Source: Candidatus Synechococcus calcipolaris G9 (GTDB lineage Bacteria; Cyanobacteriota; Cyanobacteriia; Thermosynechococcales; Thermosynechococcaceae). From it: DNA of 64,000 nucleotides. Below the pieces are notes generated by a model, which saw only the letters and a list, made by a program, of their open reading frames with translations, was not told the DNA's origin and searched no databases. The stretch spans positions 1,450,001 to 1,514,000 of the forward strand of contig NZ_JAKKUT010000002.1 in NCBI RefSeq assembly GCF_029582805.1. The letters are read 5' to 3'. The position numbers and the translations under genes were made by a program. Shown piece by piece: positions 16,073 through 25,853 of the stretch. Numbering within the stretch: position 1 is the first letter of the stretch; every line of letters begins with the position of its first letter.

Positions 16073-17773
16073 ATGAATAAAATTCCTGTGAATAGAATTC
16101 AATTCTGGAATTGGCGCGGCGATCTATTTGGTGGCCTATCGGCAGCGATTGTTGCCCTGCCCCTGGGGTTAGCCTTTGGTGTAAGTTCGGGAGCCGGGGC
16201 GATCGCTGGCCTCTACGGTTCCATCTTTGTCGGCTTTTTTGCGGCCCTGTTTGGCGGAACCCCCACCCAAGTCTCTGGGCCCACGGGGCCGATGACCGTT
16301 GTGATAACGACGGTAATCACCGCCTTAGTGGCCCGACACCCGGAGCATGGTTTAGCCATGGCCTTTACAGTGGTGATGCTGGGGGGACTCTTTCAGATTT
16401 TAATGGGATTCCTACGGCTGGGCCAGTACATTACATTGATGCCCTATACGGTGATCTCCGGCTTTATGTCCGGGATTGGCATCATTATTATTGTGATCCA
16501 ATTGCCCCCCCTCTTGGGTTATGGAGCCAGTGGCGGCGTTGTGACTATTCTGGAAACGCTTCCCCAGTATTTGAGTCACCCCAATCTCATTGCCGTGGTG
16601 TTGGGCTTACTCACCCTGACGATTGTGGCGTTTACTCCCCCTAAGATCAATCGGCTGTTGCCGGCCCCCCTGATGGCCTTGATTTTAGTCACGCTGATAT
16701 CCGTGGTGGCCTTTGGTCAAGCCGATTTACCGCGCATTGGTTCGATTCCCGTGGGTTTACCCCAGCCCAAACTCCCCACCTTTGAACTCAGTGAACTAAA
16801 GGACATGATTCGCTACGGGATCATGCTGGGTTTTCTCGGGGCCATTGACTCTCTGCTGACCTCCCTCGTCTCCGATAGTATTGCCCATACCCAACACGAC
16901 TCGGACAAGGAACTCATCGGCCAGGGCATTGGTAACTGTGTCTCAGGTTTGATGGGGGGATTACCGGGGGCCGGGGCGACAATGCGAACGGTGATGAATA
17001 TTCAAGCGGGGGGACGAACTCCCTTGGCGGGCATCATTCATGCGGTGGTTTTGGTCGCGGTCGTTTTTTTGGCGGGGCCACCCACCTCCCAAATTCCCCA
17101 TGCGGTTCTGGCGGGACTTTTACTAAAGGTGGGGTTAGACATTATTGACTGGAGCTTTATTAAGCGGGCTCCCCGTCTGTCCCTCAAGGGGACCGGGATT
17201 ATGTACTTGGTCTTGATCCTCACCGTGTTTGTGGATCTGATCGTTGCGGTGATTGTCGGGGCCTTTATTGCCAATCTACTCACCATTAAACGGCTGACGG
17301 AAATCCAGAGCGATCGGGTGCAAACGATCACGACATCAAATCAAGCCAGCCACCTGAGCCTAGCGGAACAGGAACTCTTTAACCGGGTTCCTGGGGAAAT
17401 TCTATTGTTTCAGTTGGGGGGGCCCCTCAGTTTTGGGGCGGCAAAGACGATTACGAAACGGATGTCGATTCTCCACGATTACCGCATGTTGGTTCTAGAT
17501 CTGAGTGACGTTCCCTCCATTGGTGTTACCGCAACTCTGGCGATCGAAGCGATGACCAAAGATGCTCTCAATCATCAGCGGCAGGTGTGGGTGGTGGTTT
17601 CTCCTGGGGCCGTGAAGCAACGGATTGCCAAGCTGGAACTGGAAACCTTGGCGGGAGTGTATTTTGTCGAGAGTCGGCTTCAAGCTCTAGAAGCAGCGGT
17701 CGCCAAACTAGATGCCCCAGACAAGTTTGACTACTTCCAAAGTTCCGGTGATCAGGGTAATGGCAGGGTATGA
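16073..17773 (+). CDS. SulP-family anion transporter, BicA-type putative Na+/bicarbonate symporter
   Basis: The 566-residue protein has 12-14 hydrophobic helices (to about residue 415) followed by a cytoplasmic STAS domain (LLVLDLSDVPSIGVTATLAIEAM). Recalling BicA from Synechococcus PCC 7002, the length and several motifs agree: RGDLFGGLSAAIVALPLGLAFGV, GFFAALFGGTPT, TGPMTVV, TVISGFMSGIGI and the transport-site segment AIDSLLTSLVSDS with Asp and Thr preserved. In the first site the residue before PTGPM is Gly here and, as I recall, Glu in BicA. Bicarbonate import for the CO2-concentrating mechanism is the most likely role; sulfate or another anion is the alternative. Confidence 0.85.
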   Translation: MNKIPVNRIQFWNWRGDLFGGLSAAIVALPLGLAFGVSSGAGAIAGLYGSIFVGFFAALFGGTPTQVSGPTGPMTVVITTVITALVARHPEHGLAMAFTVVMLGGLFQILMGFLRLGQYITLMPYTVISGFMSGIGIIIIVIQLPPLLGYGASGGVVTILETLPQYLSHPNLIAVVLGLLTLTIVAFTPPKINRLLPAPLMALILVTLISVVAFGQADLPRIGSIPVGLPQPKLPTFELSELKDMIRYGIMLGFLGAIDSLLTSLVSDSIAHTQHDSDKELIGQGIGNCVSGLMGGLPGAGATMRTVMNIQAGGRTPLAGIIHAVVLVAVVFLAGPPTSQIPHAVLAGLLLKVGLDIIDWSFIKRAPRLSLKGTGIMYLVLILTVFVDLIVAVIVGAFIANLLTIKRLTEIQSDRVQTITTSNQASHLSLAEQELFNRVPGEILLFQLGGPLSFGAAKTITKRMSILHDYRMLVLDLSDVPSIGVTATLAIEAMTKDALNHQRQVWVVVSPGAVKQRIAKLELETLAGVYFVESRLQALEAAVAKLDAPDKFDYFQSSGDQGNGRV

Positions 17774-17800
17774 TATTCATGCTGCTTATGACTGCCTCCC

Positions 17801-18334
17801 ATGGCCCTGCGTCAGATTACCCGTCTTCTTCAGCCTAAGCTCGTCCTTAAGGATTCCATTCTTGCCCTGACTCCAGATATTTTGGAGTGTCATGGCTTAA
17901 AGGGACTGGTCTTAGATGTGGATGATACCCTGGTACCCTGCTGGGATCCGACGGTTTCCCCAGAGGTGGTGTCCTGGCTGAAAGAAACGAAAAAGAGTGT
18001 GAATCTTTGGCTGGTGAGTAACAATATTAGCCAGAGTCGAATTCGGGCGATCGCCGAGCAACTGGATCTTCCCTACCTAATGGGGGCTGGCAAGCCGTCC
18101 CGTCGTAAAGTCCGCCAAGCCGTAGAGGCGATGGAGTTGCCCGTAGAAAATATTGCCATGGTGGGCGATCGCCTGTTTACGGATGTGATTGCTGGAAATC
18201 GACTGGGATTATTTACAATTTTGGTGGAACCCATGGTGGGCGATCGCCCAGATTATCGGGTTTGGGGTCGATCCCTTGAGCTTTGGCTGTATCGGAATCT
18301 GACGAACCTCTTTCAAATGGACACCAAGATATGA
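17801..18334 (+). CDS. YqeG-family HAD IIIA phosphatase
   Basis: The 177-residue protein has the HAD core: motif I LVLDVDDTLVP (nucleophile and acid Asp), motif II LVSNN, a Lys at GAGKPSRRKVR and motif III MVGDRLFTDVIAGNRLG. YqeG-family phosphatases of cyanobacteria and plants (related to the phosphatidylglycerophosphate phosphatase PTPMT/Gep4 type) have been linked to phosphatidylglycerol synthesis. That link is from family knowledge, not shown here. It follows the BicA-like gene by 27 bp and ends 106 bp before hemA. Confidence 0.88.
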   Translation: MALRQITRLLQPKLVLKDSILALTPDILECHGLKGLVLDVDDTLVPCWDPTVSPEVVSWLKETKKSVNLWLVSNNISQSRIRAIAEQLDLPYLMGAGKPSRRKVRQAVEAMELPVENIAMVGDRLFTDVIAGNRLGLFTILVEPMVGDRPDYRVWGRSLELWLYRNLTNLFQMDTKI

Positions 18335-18440
18335 GGGGCCCAGAAATCGTAAAGAGTTGCAAACATCTGTGAATTCTCCGCAAGAATCTTGATAAAACTT
18401 GTATTGGACTGCCGATTGAATTGCCTTTAAGAGTACCCCA

Positions 18441-19721
18441 ATGAATATTGCTGTGATTGGTTTAAGCCACAAAACTGCCCCGGTGGATGTCCGGGAAAAA
18501 CTAAGTGTCCCGGAAGAAGTACGGGAACGGGCCCTCAACCATCTCTGTGGCTACCCCCATATCCAAGAAGCCACCATTTTAAGTACCTGTAATCGCCTAG
18601 AAATTTATATTGTTACCTCAGATACCGATAGCGGTGTCCGGGAAATTAGTCAGTTTATGAGTGAGTGGGGCCAGGTTCCCCTGCGGCAATTGCGCCCCTA
18701 CCTGTTCATTCTGCTCCATCAGGATGCGGTAATGCACCTGATGCGGGTGGCGGGGGGGTTGGATAGCTTGGTGATTGGCGAAGGACAAATTCTCTCCCAG
18801 GTGAAACGCTGTCATCAATTGGGGCAACAGTACAAGGCGATCGGCCCGATTTTGAATCGCCTATTTAAGGGATCCATTTCGGCGGGGAAACGGGTACGCA
18901 CAGAAACCAGCATCGGTACAGGGGCAGTGTCCATTAGTTCGGCGGCGGTTGAACTGGCGGAGTTACGTTTACCGGATTTACACCGCTGTCGCATTGCCAT
19001 TGTTGGGGCCGGCAAAATGTCTCGCCTGGTGGTGCAGCACCTCTTTGCCCGCGGCATTCAAGAGATTACAATTATTAATCGCTCCCTGGAACGGGCCCAG
19101 GAATTAGCCCAGCAGTTTGGGGAGGTTCGTTTTCACCTCCATACCATGCCCGATATGCTCTCCCAGGTCGCCCAGATGGATCTGGTCTTTACGGGAACAG
19201 CGGCAACCCATCCCCTTTTAGATCGGGATAACTTGGCCCCAGTGATCACGGGCGATCGCCCCCTAGCCATTATTGATATTGCCGTTCCCCGCAATGTCCA
19301 TGGGAATGTGACGGAACTAGGGGCGGTGAGATTATTTAATGTGGATGATTTAGAGGCCGTCGTCGCCCAAAACCAGGAAGCACGCCGCCAATTGGCCATG
19401 GAAGCCGAAGCCCTTTTAGAAGAAGAATTAGGGACATTTTGCGCCTGGTGGCATGCCCTGGAAACCGTACCCACCATTCGTTGTTTGCGGGAAAAAATTG
19501 AATCCATTCGCACCCAAGAACTGGAAAAAGCCCTCTCTCGTCTAGGCACTGAATTTGGGGATAAGCATCAGGGGGTGATTGAGGCCATGACCCGAACGAT
19601 TATCAATAAAATTCTCCATGAACCCACAGTCCAACTTCAGGCCCAACAGGATTTAGAAAGTCGTCAACGGGCCATGGCCACGCTGCAACAGTTGTTTAAC
19701 CTCGAACCCATTGAAAGTTAA
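18441..19721 (+). CDS. hemA: Glutamyl-tRNA reductase HemA
   Basis: GluTR reduces glutamyl-tRNA(Glu) to glutamate-1-semialdehyde, the first committed step towards 5-aminolevulinate, haem and chlorophyll. The 426-residue protein has the catalytic Cys50 in STCNRLEIY, the [12 protein letters not shown] substrate segment, the NADPH-binding [11 protein letters not shown], and a C-terminal dimerisation helix region ([17 protein letters not shown]). It has its own upstream gap of 106 bp. Supply of this enzyme is the usual control point for tetrapyrrole flow, which fits with chlL/chlN later in the window, although they are not linked in an operon. Confidence 0.97.
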   Translation: MNIAVIGLSHKTAPVDVREKLSVPEEVRERALNHLCGYPHIQEATILSTCNRLEIYIVTSDTDSGVREISQFMSEWGQVPLRQLRPYLFILLHQDAVMHLMRVAGGLDSLVIGEGQILSQVKRCHQLGQQYKAIGPILNRLFKGSISAGKRVRTETSIGTGAVSISSAAVELAELRLPDLHRCRIAIVGAGKMSRLVVQHLFARGIQEITIINRSLERAQELAQQFGEVRFHLHTMPDMLSQVAQMDLVFTGTAATHPLLDRDNLAPVITGDRPLAIIDIAVPRNVHGNVTELGAVRLFNVDDLEAVVAQNQEARRQLAMEAEALLEEELGTFCAWWHALETVPTIRCLREKIESIRTQELEKALSRLGTEFGDKHQGVIEAMTRTIINKILHEPTVQLQAQQDLESRQRAMATLQQLFNLEPIES

Positions 19722-19775
19722 GCCCCATTATCCTGAATCCCCCGCTTATCCTAAATCCAATGTCTAACCCTCAAG

Positions 19776-20525
19776 ATGCCTGATACCCAAGCTCCGGCGA
19801 TGATTACCGCCGAAGGAGTGCAAAAGTGGTTTGGCCAGTTCCATGCCCTGCGGGGAGTGAGTCTCACCGTTGCCCAGGGTGAGGTCGTCGTCATTATGGG
19901 GCCCTCCGGTTCCGGTAAATCCACATTTATTCGTACCCTCAATGCCTTGGAAGACTTTCAACAGGGACAGATCACGATTGATTCTATTCCCTTGAATGAT
20001 AATGTCCGCCATATTGATCAGGTACGGCGGGAAGTGGGGATGGTGTTTCAGCAGTTTAATTTATTTCCCCATTTAACCGTGCTGCAAAATATTACCCTGG
20101 CTCCTCGGTGGGTGCGGGGTTGGCCCCAGTCCAAACGGGATGAAATTGCCCTGCAATTACTCGAACGGGTCGGCATCCTTGAGCAGGCCCAAAAATATCC
20201 TGGTCAACTATCGGGGGGGCAACAACAACGGGTGGCGATCGCCCGGGCCCTGGCCATGCAGCCCAAGATTTTGTTGTTTGATGAACCCACCTCCGCCTTG
20301 GATCCAGAAATGGTGCGGGAAGTGTTAGACGTGATGCGATCCCTGGCTAACAGTGGCATTACCATGGTGGTCGTCACCCATGAAGTCGGCTTTGCCAAAG
20401 AAGTCGCCGATCGAATTGTTTTTATGGATCAGGGCCAGATTGTGGAAATTGCCAGCCCCGAAGAGTTTTTCCAGAATCCCCAGGAAGATCGCACTCGTCA
20501 GTTTCTTGCCCAGATTTTAAGTTAG
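19776..20525 (+). CDS. Polar amino-acid ABC transporter ATP-binding protein (GlnQ/BgtA type)
   Basis: The 249-residue ATPase has Walker [11 protein letters not shown]-loop [18 protein letters not shown], signature [15 protein letters not shown], Walker [14 protein letters not shown], and TMVVVTHE. The [13 protein letters not shown] and [11 protein letters not shown] segments are typical of amino-acid importers (GlnQ, ArtP, BgtA). No permease or binding protein is adjacent. An amino-acid binding lipoprotein is encoded at 34.4 kb, which could be a partner. Unlinked ATPases such as BgtA serve several importers in cyanobacteria, so this may be a shared subunit. Confidence 0.92.
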   Translation: MPDTQAPAMITAEGVQKWFGQFHALRGVSLTVAQGEVVVIMGPSGSGKSTFIRTLNALEDFQQGQITIDSIPLNDNVRHIDQVRREVGMVFQQFNLFPHLTVLQNITLAPRWVRGWPQSKRDEIALQLLERVGILEQAQKYPGQLSGGQQQRVAIARALAMQPKILLFDEPTSALDPEMVREVLDVMRSLANSGITMVVVTHEVGFAKEVADRIVFMDQGQIVEIASPEEFFQNPQEDRTRQFLAQILS

Positions 20526-20544
20526 CGAGTCTTAAATTTTTTAA

Positions 20545-21804
20545 TTACTGGGCAAGAATAAGTAGCTGTCGGCGTAAATAATCCAAGGCCGTCAAAATAC
20601 TCAGGTGGCGGATCCACGATCGCCCCCGTTGGGAATTAAAGCGACATTCATAGGTCTGCACGGAATCCTTGGGCGTGGCCAAACCAATATAGACCAGGCC
20701 CACTGGTTTTTCTAGGGTTGCGCCACCGGGGCCGGCAATACCCGTAATACTTAAGCCCCAATCCGTTGCCAAATGATTTTTTACCCCCTGGGCCATCTGG
20801 GTCGCCACGATCTCACTGACGGCCCCTGACTGCTCCAAATCCCCAGAGTTCACATTCAAGAGGCGGACTTTTACACTGTTGGCATAGGAAATCACCCCAC
20901 CCATAAAATAATGGGAGCTACCGGGTAAACGGGTGAGCATTTCCCCTAGACCACCGCCGGTACAGGACTCCGCCACACTTAGGGTTTCCCCAGCGGCCAA
21001 CAGCAACTCTCCCACCCGACTGGCCAAGGTATCCTCATCCGCCCCATAGCAGTCCAGTCCAGTGAGTTGCCGCAGTTGGGTTTCCACGGGATGAATGAGT
21101 TGCAGGGCCTCTGCCTCAGTTTTCGCCCGGGCTGTGATCCGCAGTCGTGCTTCCCCATTGCCCGCATAGGGGGCCACGGTTGGATTTTTTAAGGCTAATT
21201 GCTCTGACACCTTTTCAGCTAAGACCGATTCGGGAATACCCCAAAAACGCAACACCCGACTGTGGATGGTTTCTTGCCCCCATCCCTGTTGCCGCAGGTA
21301 GGGGATTGCCGTCTCCTGCCACATCTGCTTAATTTCTGCGGGAACCCCCGGAAATGTCATCAGGGTGAGGCCGGTGCGGGGTTGCCAAATCATTCCTGGG
21401 GCACTACCGGCAGGATTGGGTAAAATGTCTGCGCCGACGGGTAAAAGAGCTTGCTTGCGATTACTGGGACTAAAGCCACCGCGATGGGCATACTTTTGTT
21501 CTAGGTCGGCAATGATTTCTGGGCGTTCTGCTAGGGGAGCCTGGAAAAAATCCGCCAGGGCTTCGGTGGTCAAATCATCGGGCGTGGGCCCCAATCCGCC
21601 GGTGAAAATCAATAATCGGGAGCGATCGCAGGCGATGGCCACCGCTTTTTTGATGCGGGTGGGATTATCGCCCACCACCGTTTGATAGTAATGGGGAATA
21701 CCGAGGCTGGCCAACTGCTGGGCTAGGTACTGGGCATTGCCATTGAGGATTTCCCCCAGAAGTAATTCCGTACCAATACAAATAATTTCTGCGCTTACGC
21801 TCAT
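20545..21804 (-). CDS. cinA: CinA-family nicotinamide-nucleotide amidohydrolase / competence-damage protein
   Basis: The 419-residue protein has an N-terminal MoCF_biosynth-like (COG1058) domain with IICIGTELLLGEILN and FTGGLGPTPDDLTTEAL. A C-terminal PncC domain carries AESCTGGGLGEMLT and SITGIAGPGG. CinA hydrolyses NMN to nicotinate mononucleotide in pyridine-nucleotide salvage and was first noted in competence operons. It converges with the ABC ATPase gene and follows the WecA-like gene with a 2-bp gap, so the two are likely co-transcribed. Confidence 0.95.
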   Translation of the reverse strand: MSVSAEIICIGTELLLGEILNGNAQYLAQQLASLGIPHYYQTVVGDNPTRIKKAVAIACDRSRLLIFTGGLGPTPDDLTTEALADFFQAPLAERPEIIADLEQKYAHRGGFSPSNRKQALLPVGADILPNPAGSAPGMIWQPRTGLTLMTFPGVPAEIKQMWQETAIPYLRQQGWGQETIHSRVLRFWGIPESVLAEKVSEQLALKNPTVAPYAGNGEARLRITARAKTEAEALQLIHPVETQLRQLTGLDCYGADEDTLASRVGELLLAAGETLSVAESCTGGGLGEMLTRLPGSSHYFMGGVISYANSVKVRLLNVNSGDLEQSGAVSEIVATQMAQGVKNHLATDWGLSITGIAGPGGATLEKPVGLVYIGLATPKDSVQTYECRFNSQRGRSWIRHLSILTALDYLRRQLLILAQ

Positions 21805-21806
21805 TC

Positions 21807-22850
21807 TTACTCACCTGGGGGCTGAACCCGTTTCCACACATACCAACAGGCAAAACAGAGTAACCCTGTTGCCCCCAAAAAATAACCCATGCCCCCTGGT
21901 AGTCCGGCCATGCCCATGGCAAAGCTGCCCACCCACAGGGTCAGGGTATAGATAAATAACACCGTAGATCGCTGGGATAGACCGGCCTGTAGGAGCCGAT
22001 GGTGCAAATGACGCTTATCGGCGGTAAAAGGGGAGAGACCCTGGCGCAATCGATTCAGGATTACCGTAGAGGTATCAATAATGGGTACGGCTAAAATCAT
22101 GAGGGGCGCAAGAATGGCCATGGTGGTATAGCCCTTCACCAACCCAACCACGCCAATGCCTGCCAAGGTAAACCCCATAAAATAGGCTCCCCCATCCCCC
22201 ATGAAAATTCGCGCCGGATTAAAGTTATAGCGCAAAAATCCTAAGGCTCCCCCCGCCAAGGCCGCCGCCAACAGGGCCGCCTCCGGTTCGTCTAAAAACA
22301 AACAGACAAAAAACATGGAGATGGCCGCAATCCCAGAGACCCCCGCCGCCAAGCCATCCACCCCATCAATGAAATTAATGGCATTGGCCATGCCCACCAA
22401 CCAAATTGAGGTGATGGGTAAACTGAGGGAGCCGAGATCAAACCCCCCCAGGAAGGGAATCGTCACAATGCGAATTTTGACCCCCACCCCCCAGACAATG
22501 GCAGCGACGGCGAATTGGGCAATCAGTCGCCCCAGGGCGGGTAAGGTAAACAGATCATCCGCCAAGCCAATCAGGAAAAAAGCCACTCCGCCTAAGGTGA
22601 CACCCCAAATTTCATATTCCGAGTTTTGGGGCATCCCCGCAAACCCGCCCGCATTCCAAACTAAGAGCAAGGCGACAATATTGCCGGCAAAAATAGACAC
22701 CCCCCCCAATCGCACCATGGGACGATTATGGATCTTGCGGGCATTGGGCTGATCAACGCAGCCGGTTTTCAGGCCTAACTCGTTGATTAGGGGGGTGAGC
22801 AGCAACACCACCGCACAGGCGGCAAGAAAGGCAATCAGATGGAAGTGCAT
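21807..22850 (-). CDS. UDP-N-acetylglucosamine/UDP-sugar--undecaprenyl-phosphate transferase (WecA/TagO/MraY family)
   Basis: The 347-residue membrane protein has about ten hydrophobic helices and the polyprenyl-phosphate sugar-1-phosphate transferase signatures: GLADDLFTLPALGRL with the Asp-Asp pair, NAINFIDGVDGLAAG, and FMGDGGAYFMGF. The HLHHRLLQAGLSQR segment is the conserved His motif of the WecA/TagO branch, not MraY. It would start O-antigen or exopolysaccharide repeat synthesis on undecaprenyl phosphate at the inner face of the plasma membrane. It lies between glyA and cinA on the same strand. Confidence 0.9.
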   Translation of the reverse strand: MHFHLIAFLAACAVVLLLTPLINELGLKTGCVDQPNARKIHNRPMVRLGGVSIFAGNIVALLLVWNAGGFAGMPQNSEYEIWGVTLGGVAFFLIGLADDLFTLPALGRLIAQFAVAAIVWGVGVKIRIVTIPFLGGFDLGSLSLPITSIWLVGMANAINFIDGVDGLAAGVSGIAAISMFFVCLFLDEPEAALLAAALAGGALGFLRYNFNPARIFMGDGGAYFMGFTLAGIGVVGLVKGYTTMAILAPLMILAVPIIDTSTVILNRLRQGLSPFTADKRHLHHRLLQAGLSQRSTVLFIYTLTLWVGSFAMGMAGLPGGMGYFLGATGLLCFACWYVWKRVQPPGE

Positions 22851-22888
22851 CTAGGTGAGGTTAAGAATAATTAACCGAGGAATACCTA

Positions 22889-24163
22889 TCAGGCTAACAC
22901 TGGTTGGGAAATTTGGAGATGGGGATAGAGGGGAAATTTTTGGCAGAGTTGGGCAACTCGCTGGCGGCAGGTTTGGGCCACGGTTTCATCCTCTGGTTTC
23001 TGCAGGCGATCGCCAATAATATGGCCAATTTCCTGGAACTCGGCGGCCATCATGCCACGGGTTGTCATGGCCGGCGTACCCAAGCGCAGACCACTGGTGA
23101 CAAAGGGAGAGGCTGGATCAAAGGGAATGGTGTTTTTGTTGGTCGTAATATTGATCTCGCCCATGAGTTGATCCGCCTGTTTGCCCGTCAAGCCCACCGA
23201 TCGCAGGTCAATGAGTAGCAAATGATTATCACTGCCCCCTGATACGAGGCGCAGATCCCGATCCTGCAATGTCTGGGCTAGGGCTTGGCAGTTTTCGAGC
23301 ACCTGGGCCGAATAGGCCGTAAATTCTGGTTTGAGGGCCTCACCAAAGGCCACCGCTTTAGCGGCAATGACGTGCTCTAGGGGCCCTCCCTGGGTTCCCG
23401 GAAACACGGCTTTATCCAGTTTTTTGCCCAGATCGGGATCACGGGTGAGAATGAGTCCCCCCCGCGGCCCCCGTAGGGTTTTATGGGTGGTTGTTGTCAC
23501 CACATCACAGATGGGTACTGGGTTGGGATGATGCCCCGTGGCCACTAAGCCAGCAATATGGGCCATATCCGCCAACAGGTAGGCTCCCACTTCATCGGCG
23601 ATCGCCCGAAACTGGTCAAAGTCAATGGTGCGAGGATAGGCGGAATAGCCACAAATGATTAATTTGGGTCGATGCTGCTGGGCCAGGGTGCGAATTTGGT
23701 CAAAATCTAGCCGCTCCGTCTCCGGGTCTACGCCATAGTGAACCACCTTAAACCACTTCCCTGAAACATTGACGGGGGATCCGTGGGTCAGGTGGCCGCC
23801 GTGGGAGAGATCCATCCCCAAAATGGTATCCCCTGGCTCTAGCAAGGCTAAAAATACGGCAAAATTCGCCTGGGCACCGGAGTGGGGTTGAACATTGGCA
23901 TGGGCTGCCCCAAAAAGTTCCTTTGCCCGATCAATGGCCAGTTGCTCCACCTGATCAATGAACTCGCAGCCGCCATAGTAGCGTTTCCCTGGCAAACCTT
24001 CGGCGTACTTATTCGTAAGAACCGTACCCTGGGCCGCCATCACCGCCGCCGAGGTAAAATTTTCACTGGCAATGAGTTCTAGGTGTTGCTGCTGACGCTC
24101 CACTTCCCGCTGAACCATGGCAGCGACAAGGGGGTCGGTTTGAGAGAGCCAATCAAGGTGCAT
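22889..24163 (-). CDS. glyA: Serine hydroxymethyltransferase
   Basis: SHMT interconverts serine and glycine with tetrahydrofolate, supplying one-carbon units and acting downstream of photorespiratory glycine. The protein of 424 residues from ATG 24163 has [30 protein letters not shown], the PLP lysine in [13 protein letters not shown], and [16 protein letters not shown]. The frame continues to a TTG at 24187 adding eight residues; the ATG gives [11 protein letters not shown], the usual cyanobacterial beginning. The upstream 275-bp gap is shared with the divergent spore-coat-U gene. Confidence 0.97.
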   Translation of the reverse strand: MHLDWLSQTDPLVAAMVQREVERQQQHLELIASENFTSAAVMAAQGTVLTNKYAEGLPGKRYYGGCEFIDQVEQLAIDRAKELFGAAHANVQPHSGAQANFAVFLALLEPGDTILGMDLSHGGHLTHGSPVNVSGKWFKVVHYGVDPETERLDFDQIRTLAQQHRPKLIICGYSAYPRTIDFDQFRAIADEVGAYLLADMAHIAGLVATGHHPNPVPICDVVTTTTHKTLRGPRGGLILTRDPDLGKKLDKAVFPGTQGGPLEHVIAAKAVAFGEALKPEFTAYSAQVLENCQALAQTLQDRDLRLVSGGSDNHLLLIDLRSVGLTGKQADQLMGEINITTNKNTIPFDPASPFVTSGLRLGTPAMTTRGMMAAEFQEIGHIIGDRLQKPEDETVAQTCRQRVAQLCQKFPLYPHLQISQPVLA

Positions 24164-24344
24164 AGTGATCAGGTATTGGGTAAACAAGTTGCGCTGGTGT
24201 CGAACTATACCAGACTTCTCCCATCATACATGGGTCGTTGATTGAGAATGGTTGGGTTAAAATCTATCCGAAGGATTTAAACTGGTGATCAGAAACACAC
24301 CCCAACGGTGATCCAACGTACAGCGGATTGCCAATCCTGTTCGC

Positions 24345-24350
24345 TATAAT
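24345..24350 (+). promoter_or_regulatory. Perfect -10 box (TATAAT) for the spore-coat-U gene
   Basis: TATAAT lies 89 bp upstream of the SCPU ATG. No good -35 hexamer sits at 17 bp; TTGCCA is too close at 11 bp. A 12-bp perfect palindrome follows directly, so this promoter may be regulated. Confidence 0.45.
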
Positions 24351-24362
24351 TGCCTATAGGCA
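24351..24362. promoter_or_regulatory. 12-bp perfect palindrome abutting the -10 box
   Basis: TGCCTATAGGCA is self-complementary over all 12 bases and begins one base after TATAAT, near the expected transcription start. A repressor bound here would block initiation. No known operator consensus is recognised. Confidence 0.4.
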
Positions 24363-24438
24363 TCAGTACTGTTGAATTTATCTCGATTCAATATCTCTAA
24401 CTGTTCCTCTGTTAGTTAAGGAAAAAGGATTATTTGCT

Positions 24439-25011
24439 ATGGCTGGAATGCTCTCTCTGTTGATCAAGCGGCTGACAGTGGGCCTGTTTTTAGGGGCTGC
24501 CGCGGGTGTATTACCCATGCTCTTTGCTCAAGAAGCCAAAGCCCAAACAGCAAGAGCCGATCTTCCGATAAGTGCTACAGCGAAAAATAACTGTCTTGTA
24601 ACAACTAAAACAGCGATCGCTTTTGGAAATTATGATCCAATTGTCGCCAACGCCACAACTGCTGCTAAAGCTAATGGCCAAATTACTGTCAAATGCTTAC
24701 CCAATGCTCAAGTTGAAATTGCTCTAGGTGCAGGAGCGAACGGTGACGGAACAACTTGCTTGTCACGAGAAATGAATGGGCCAGATGATGACGCAAAGTT
24801 ACCCTACAAACTCTATACCGATGCTGCTTTCACGACTGAATGGGGTTGCGGTGTAAACGCCATTGATCATACTCCTACCAACGCTAGACCAGTTCCTTTC
24901 ACAGTTTATGGCGAAATTCCTGCGGGTAATGATCCGCTAATCGAAGCTGTTTTAGATACTCTGACTCCTGGGGCCTATAACGATACGGTTGTTGTAACCG
25001 TGACATTCTAG
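24439..25011 (+). CDS. Spore coat protein U (SCPU) domain protein, archaic chaperone-usher pilin-like subunit
   Basis: The 190-residue protein has a signal peptide (basic LLIKRLTVGLFLGAAAG, cleavage expected near AKA-QTARA, about residue 36) and then an SCPU domain. This has an N-terminal strand ending in NNCLVTT, IAFGNYDPI, paired Cys residues (KCLPN, TTCLSRE, WGCGVN), VPFTVYGEIPAG, and a C-terminal beta strand VVVTVTF. SCPU proteins are subunits of Csu-type (archaic) chaperone-usher fimbriae used for adhesion and biofilm. A periplasmic chaperone gene follows at 15 bp, but no usher does. GCGATCGC occurs once in it. Confidence 0.85.
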   Translation: MAGMLSLLIKRLTVGLFLGAAAGVLPMLFAQEAKAQTARADLPISATAKNNCLVTTKTAIAFGNYDPIVANATTAAKANGQITVKCLPNAQVEIALGAGANGDGTTCLSREMNGPDDDAKLPYKLYTDAAFTTEWGCGVNAIDHTPTNARPVPFTVYGEIPAGNDPLIEAVLDTLTPGAYNDTVVVTVTF

Positions 25012-25025
25012 ACTTAGTTCCGACA

Positions 25026-25817
25026 TTGATCTCACCTTTAGTTCTTAGAACTCTAACAAAGCCAGGGATGCTTATACTGTGGGCATTCCTGGTTCTTGCT
25101 GGTCAATCAGTCTTTGCCCAGTCCCAAGAATTTTATTTAAGTGCGATTCAGGTTTTCCTCTCGCCCCGTCAGCGAACCACACTATTGACGATCAACAATA
25201 CGGGAAGTGGTGCCATTGATTTTGAAATTAGTGCCGAGAAGTGGCAACAAACTGAGAATGGCATTGATCAACTATCCCCAGCGGATGGTGAGATCGTTGT
25301 TTTCCCCCTCATTTTGAATGTTCCACCCGGAGAAAGTCGTAATATCCGCATTGGTACGCGCCAACCTCCTAGTACGGTTGAGGGAACCTATCGATTGCTG
25401 GTCGCCGAGTTACCTGCCGCCGACATCCCGGAAACCCAAGCTACCGGGCCGCAACTGCGAATTATTAAACGCATGAGTTTACCCGTCTTTATTGAACCCC
25501 TTAATCCCATTGCCACGGCTGAGATTGTTAATACAAACATTCAAAATGGACAGCTAGGCTTCACGATCCGGAATACTGGCAATGTTCATATTCAGACCCT
25601 CAGTATTGCTTTGACCGGGCAAACGGCCGATGGGGAAATGTATTTTGAAAGGAACCTAGACTCAGTTTATGTCCTGGCAGAACGGGAGCGATCGTTTTCC
25701 CAGGTAGACCTCCCCCAAGCAGGCTGTGCCCAAGTCAGGCAAGTCACAATTCGTCTTGGCAGCCGCCGCCATCCCCTTTCGACCCAACTTCCCACACCCA
25801 ATGGTATTTGTCGCTAG
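25026..25817 (+). CDS. Periplasmic fimbrial chaperone (PapD/CsuC-like)
   Basis: The 263-residue protein starts at a TTG (25026) 15 bp after the SCPU gene; the alternative is ATG 25068. A signal peptide ends at about QSVFAQ. An N-terminal Ig-like domain follows with QVFLSPRQRTTLLTINNTGSGAIDFEISAEKW and PPGESRNIRIG, then a second beta domain (NTNIQNGQLGFTIRNTGNVHIQ). This is the layout of chaperones that donate a strand to pilin subunits in chaperone-usher systems. Its pairing with an SCPU protein supports the Csu type. The usher and tip genes that normally follow are replaced by an Rpn nuclease gene. Confidence 0.8.
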   Translation: MISPLVLRTLTKPGMLILWAFLVLAGQSVFAQSQEFYLSAIQVFLSPRQRTTLLTINNTGSGAIDFEISAEKWQQTENGIDQLSPADGEIVVFPLILNVPPGESRNIRIGTRQPPSTVEGTYRLLVAELPAADIPETQATGPQLRIIKRMSLPVFIEPLNPIATAEIVNTNIQNGQLGFTIRNTGNVHIQTLSIALTGQTADGEMYFERNLDSVYVLAERERSFSQVDLPQAGCAQVRQVTIRLGSRRHPLSTQLPTPNGICR

Positions 25818-25853
25818 TCTTGAGAGTCAACCATCAACTAGAGTCCTCAATAA

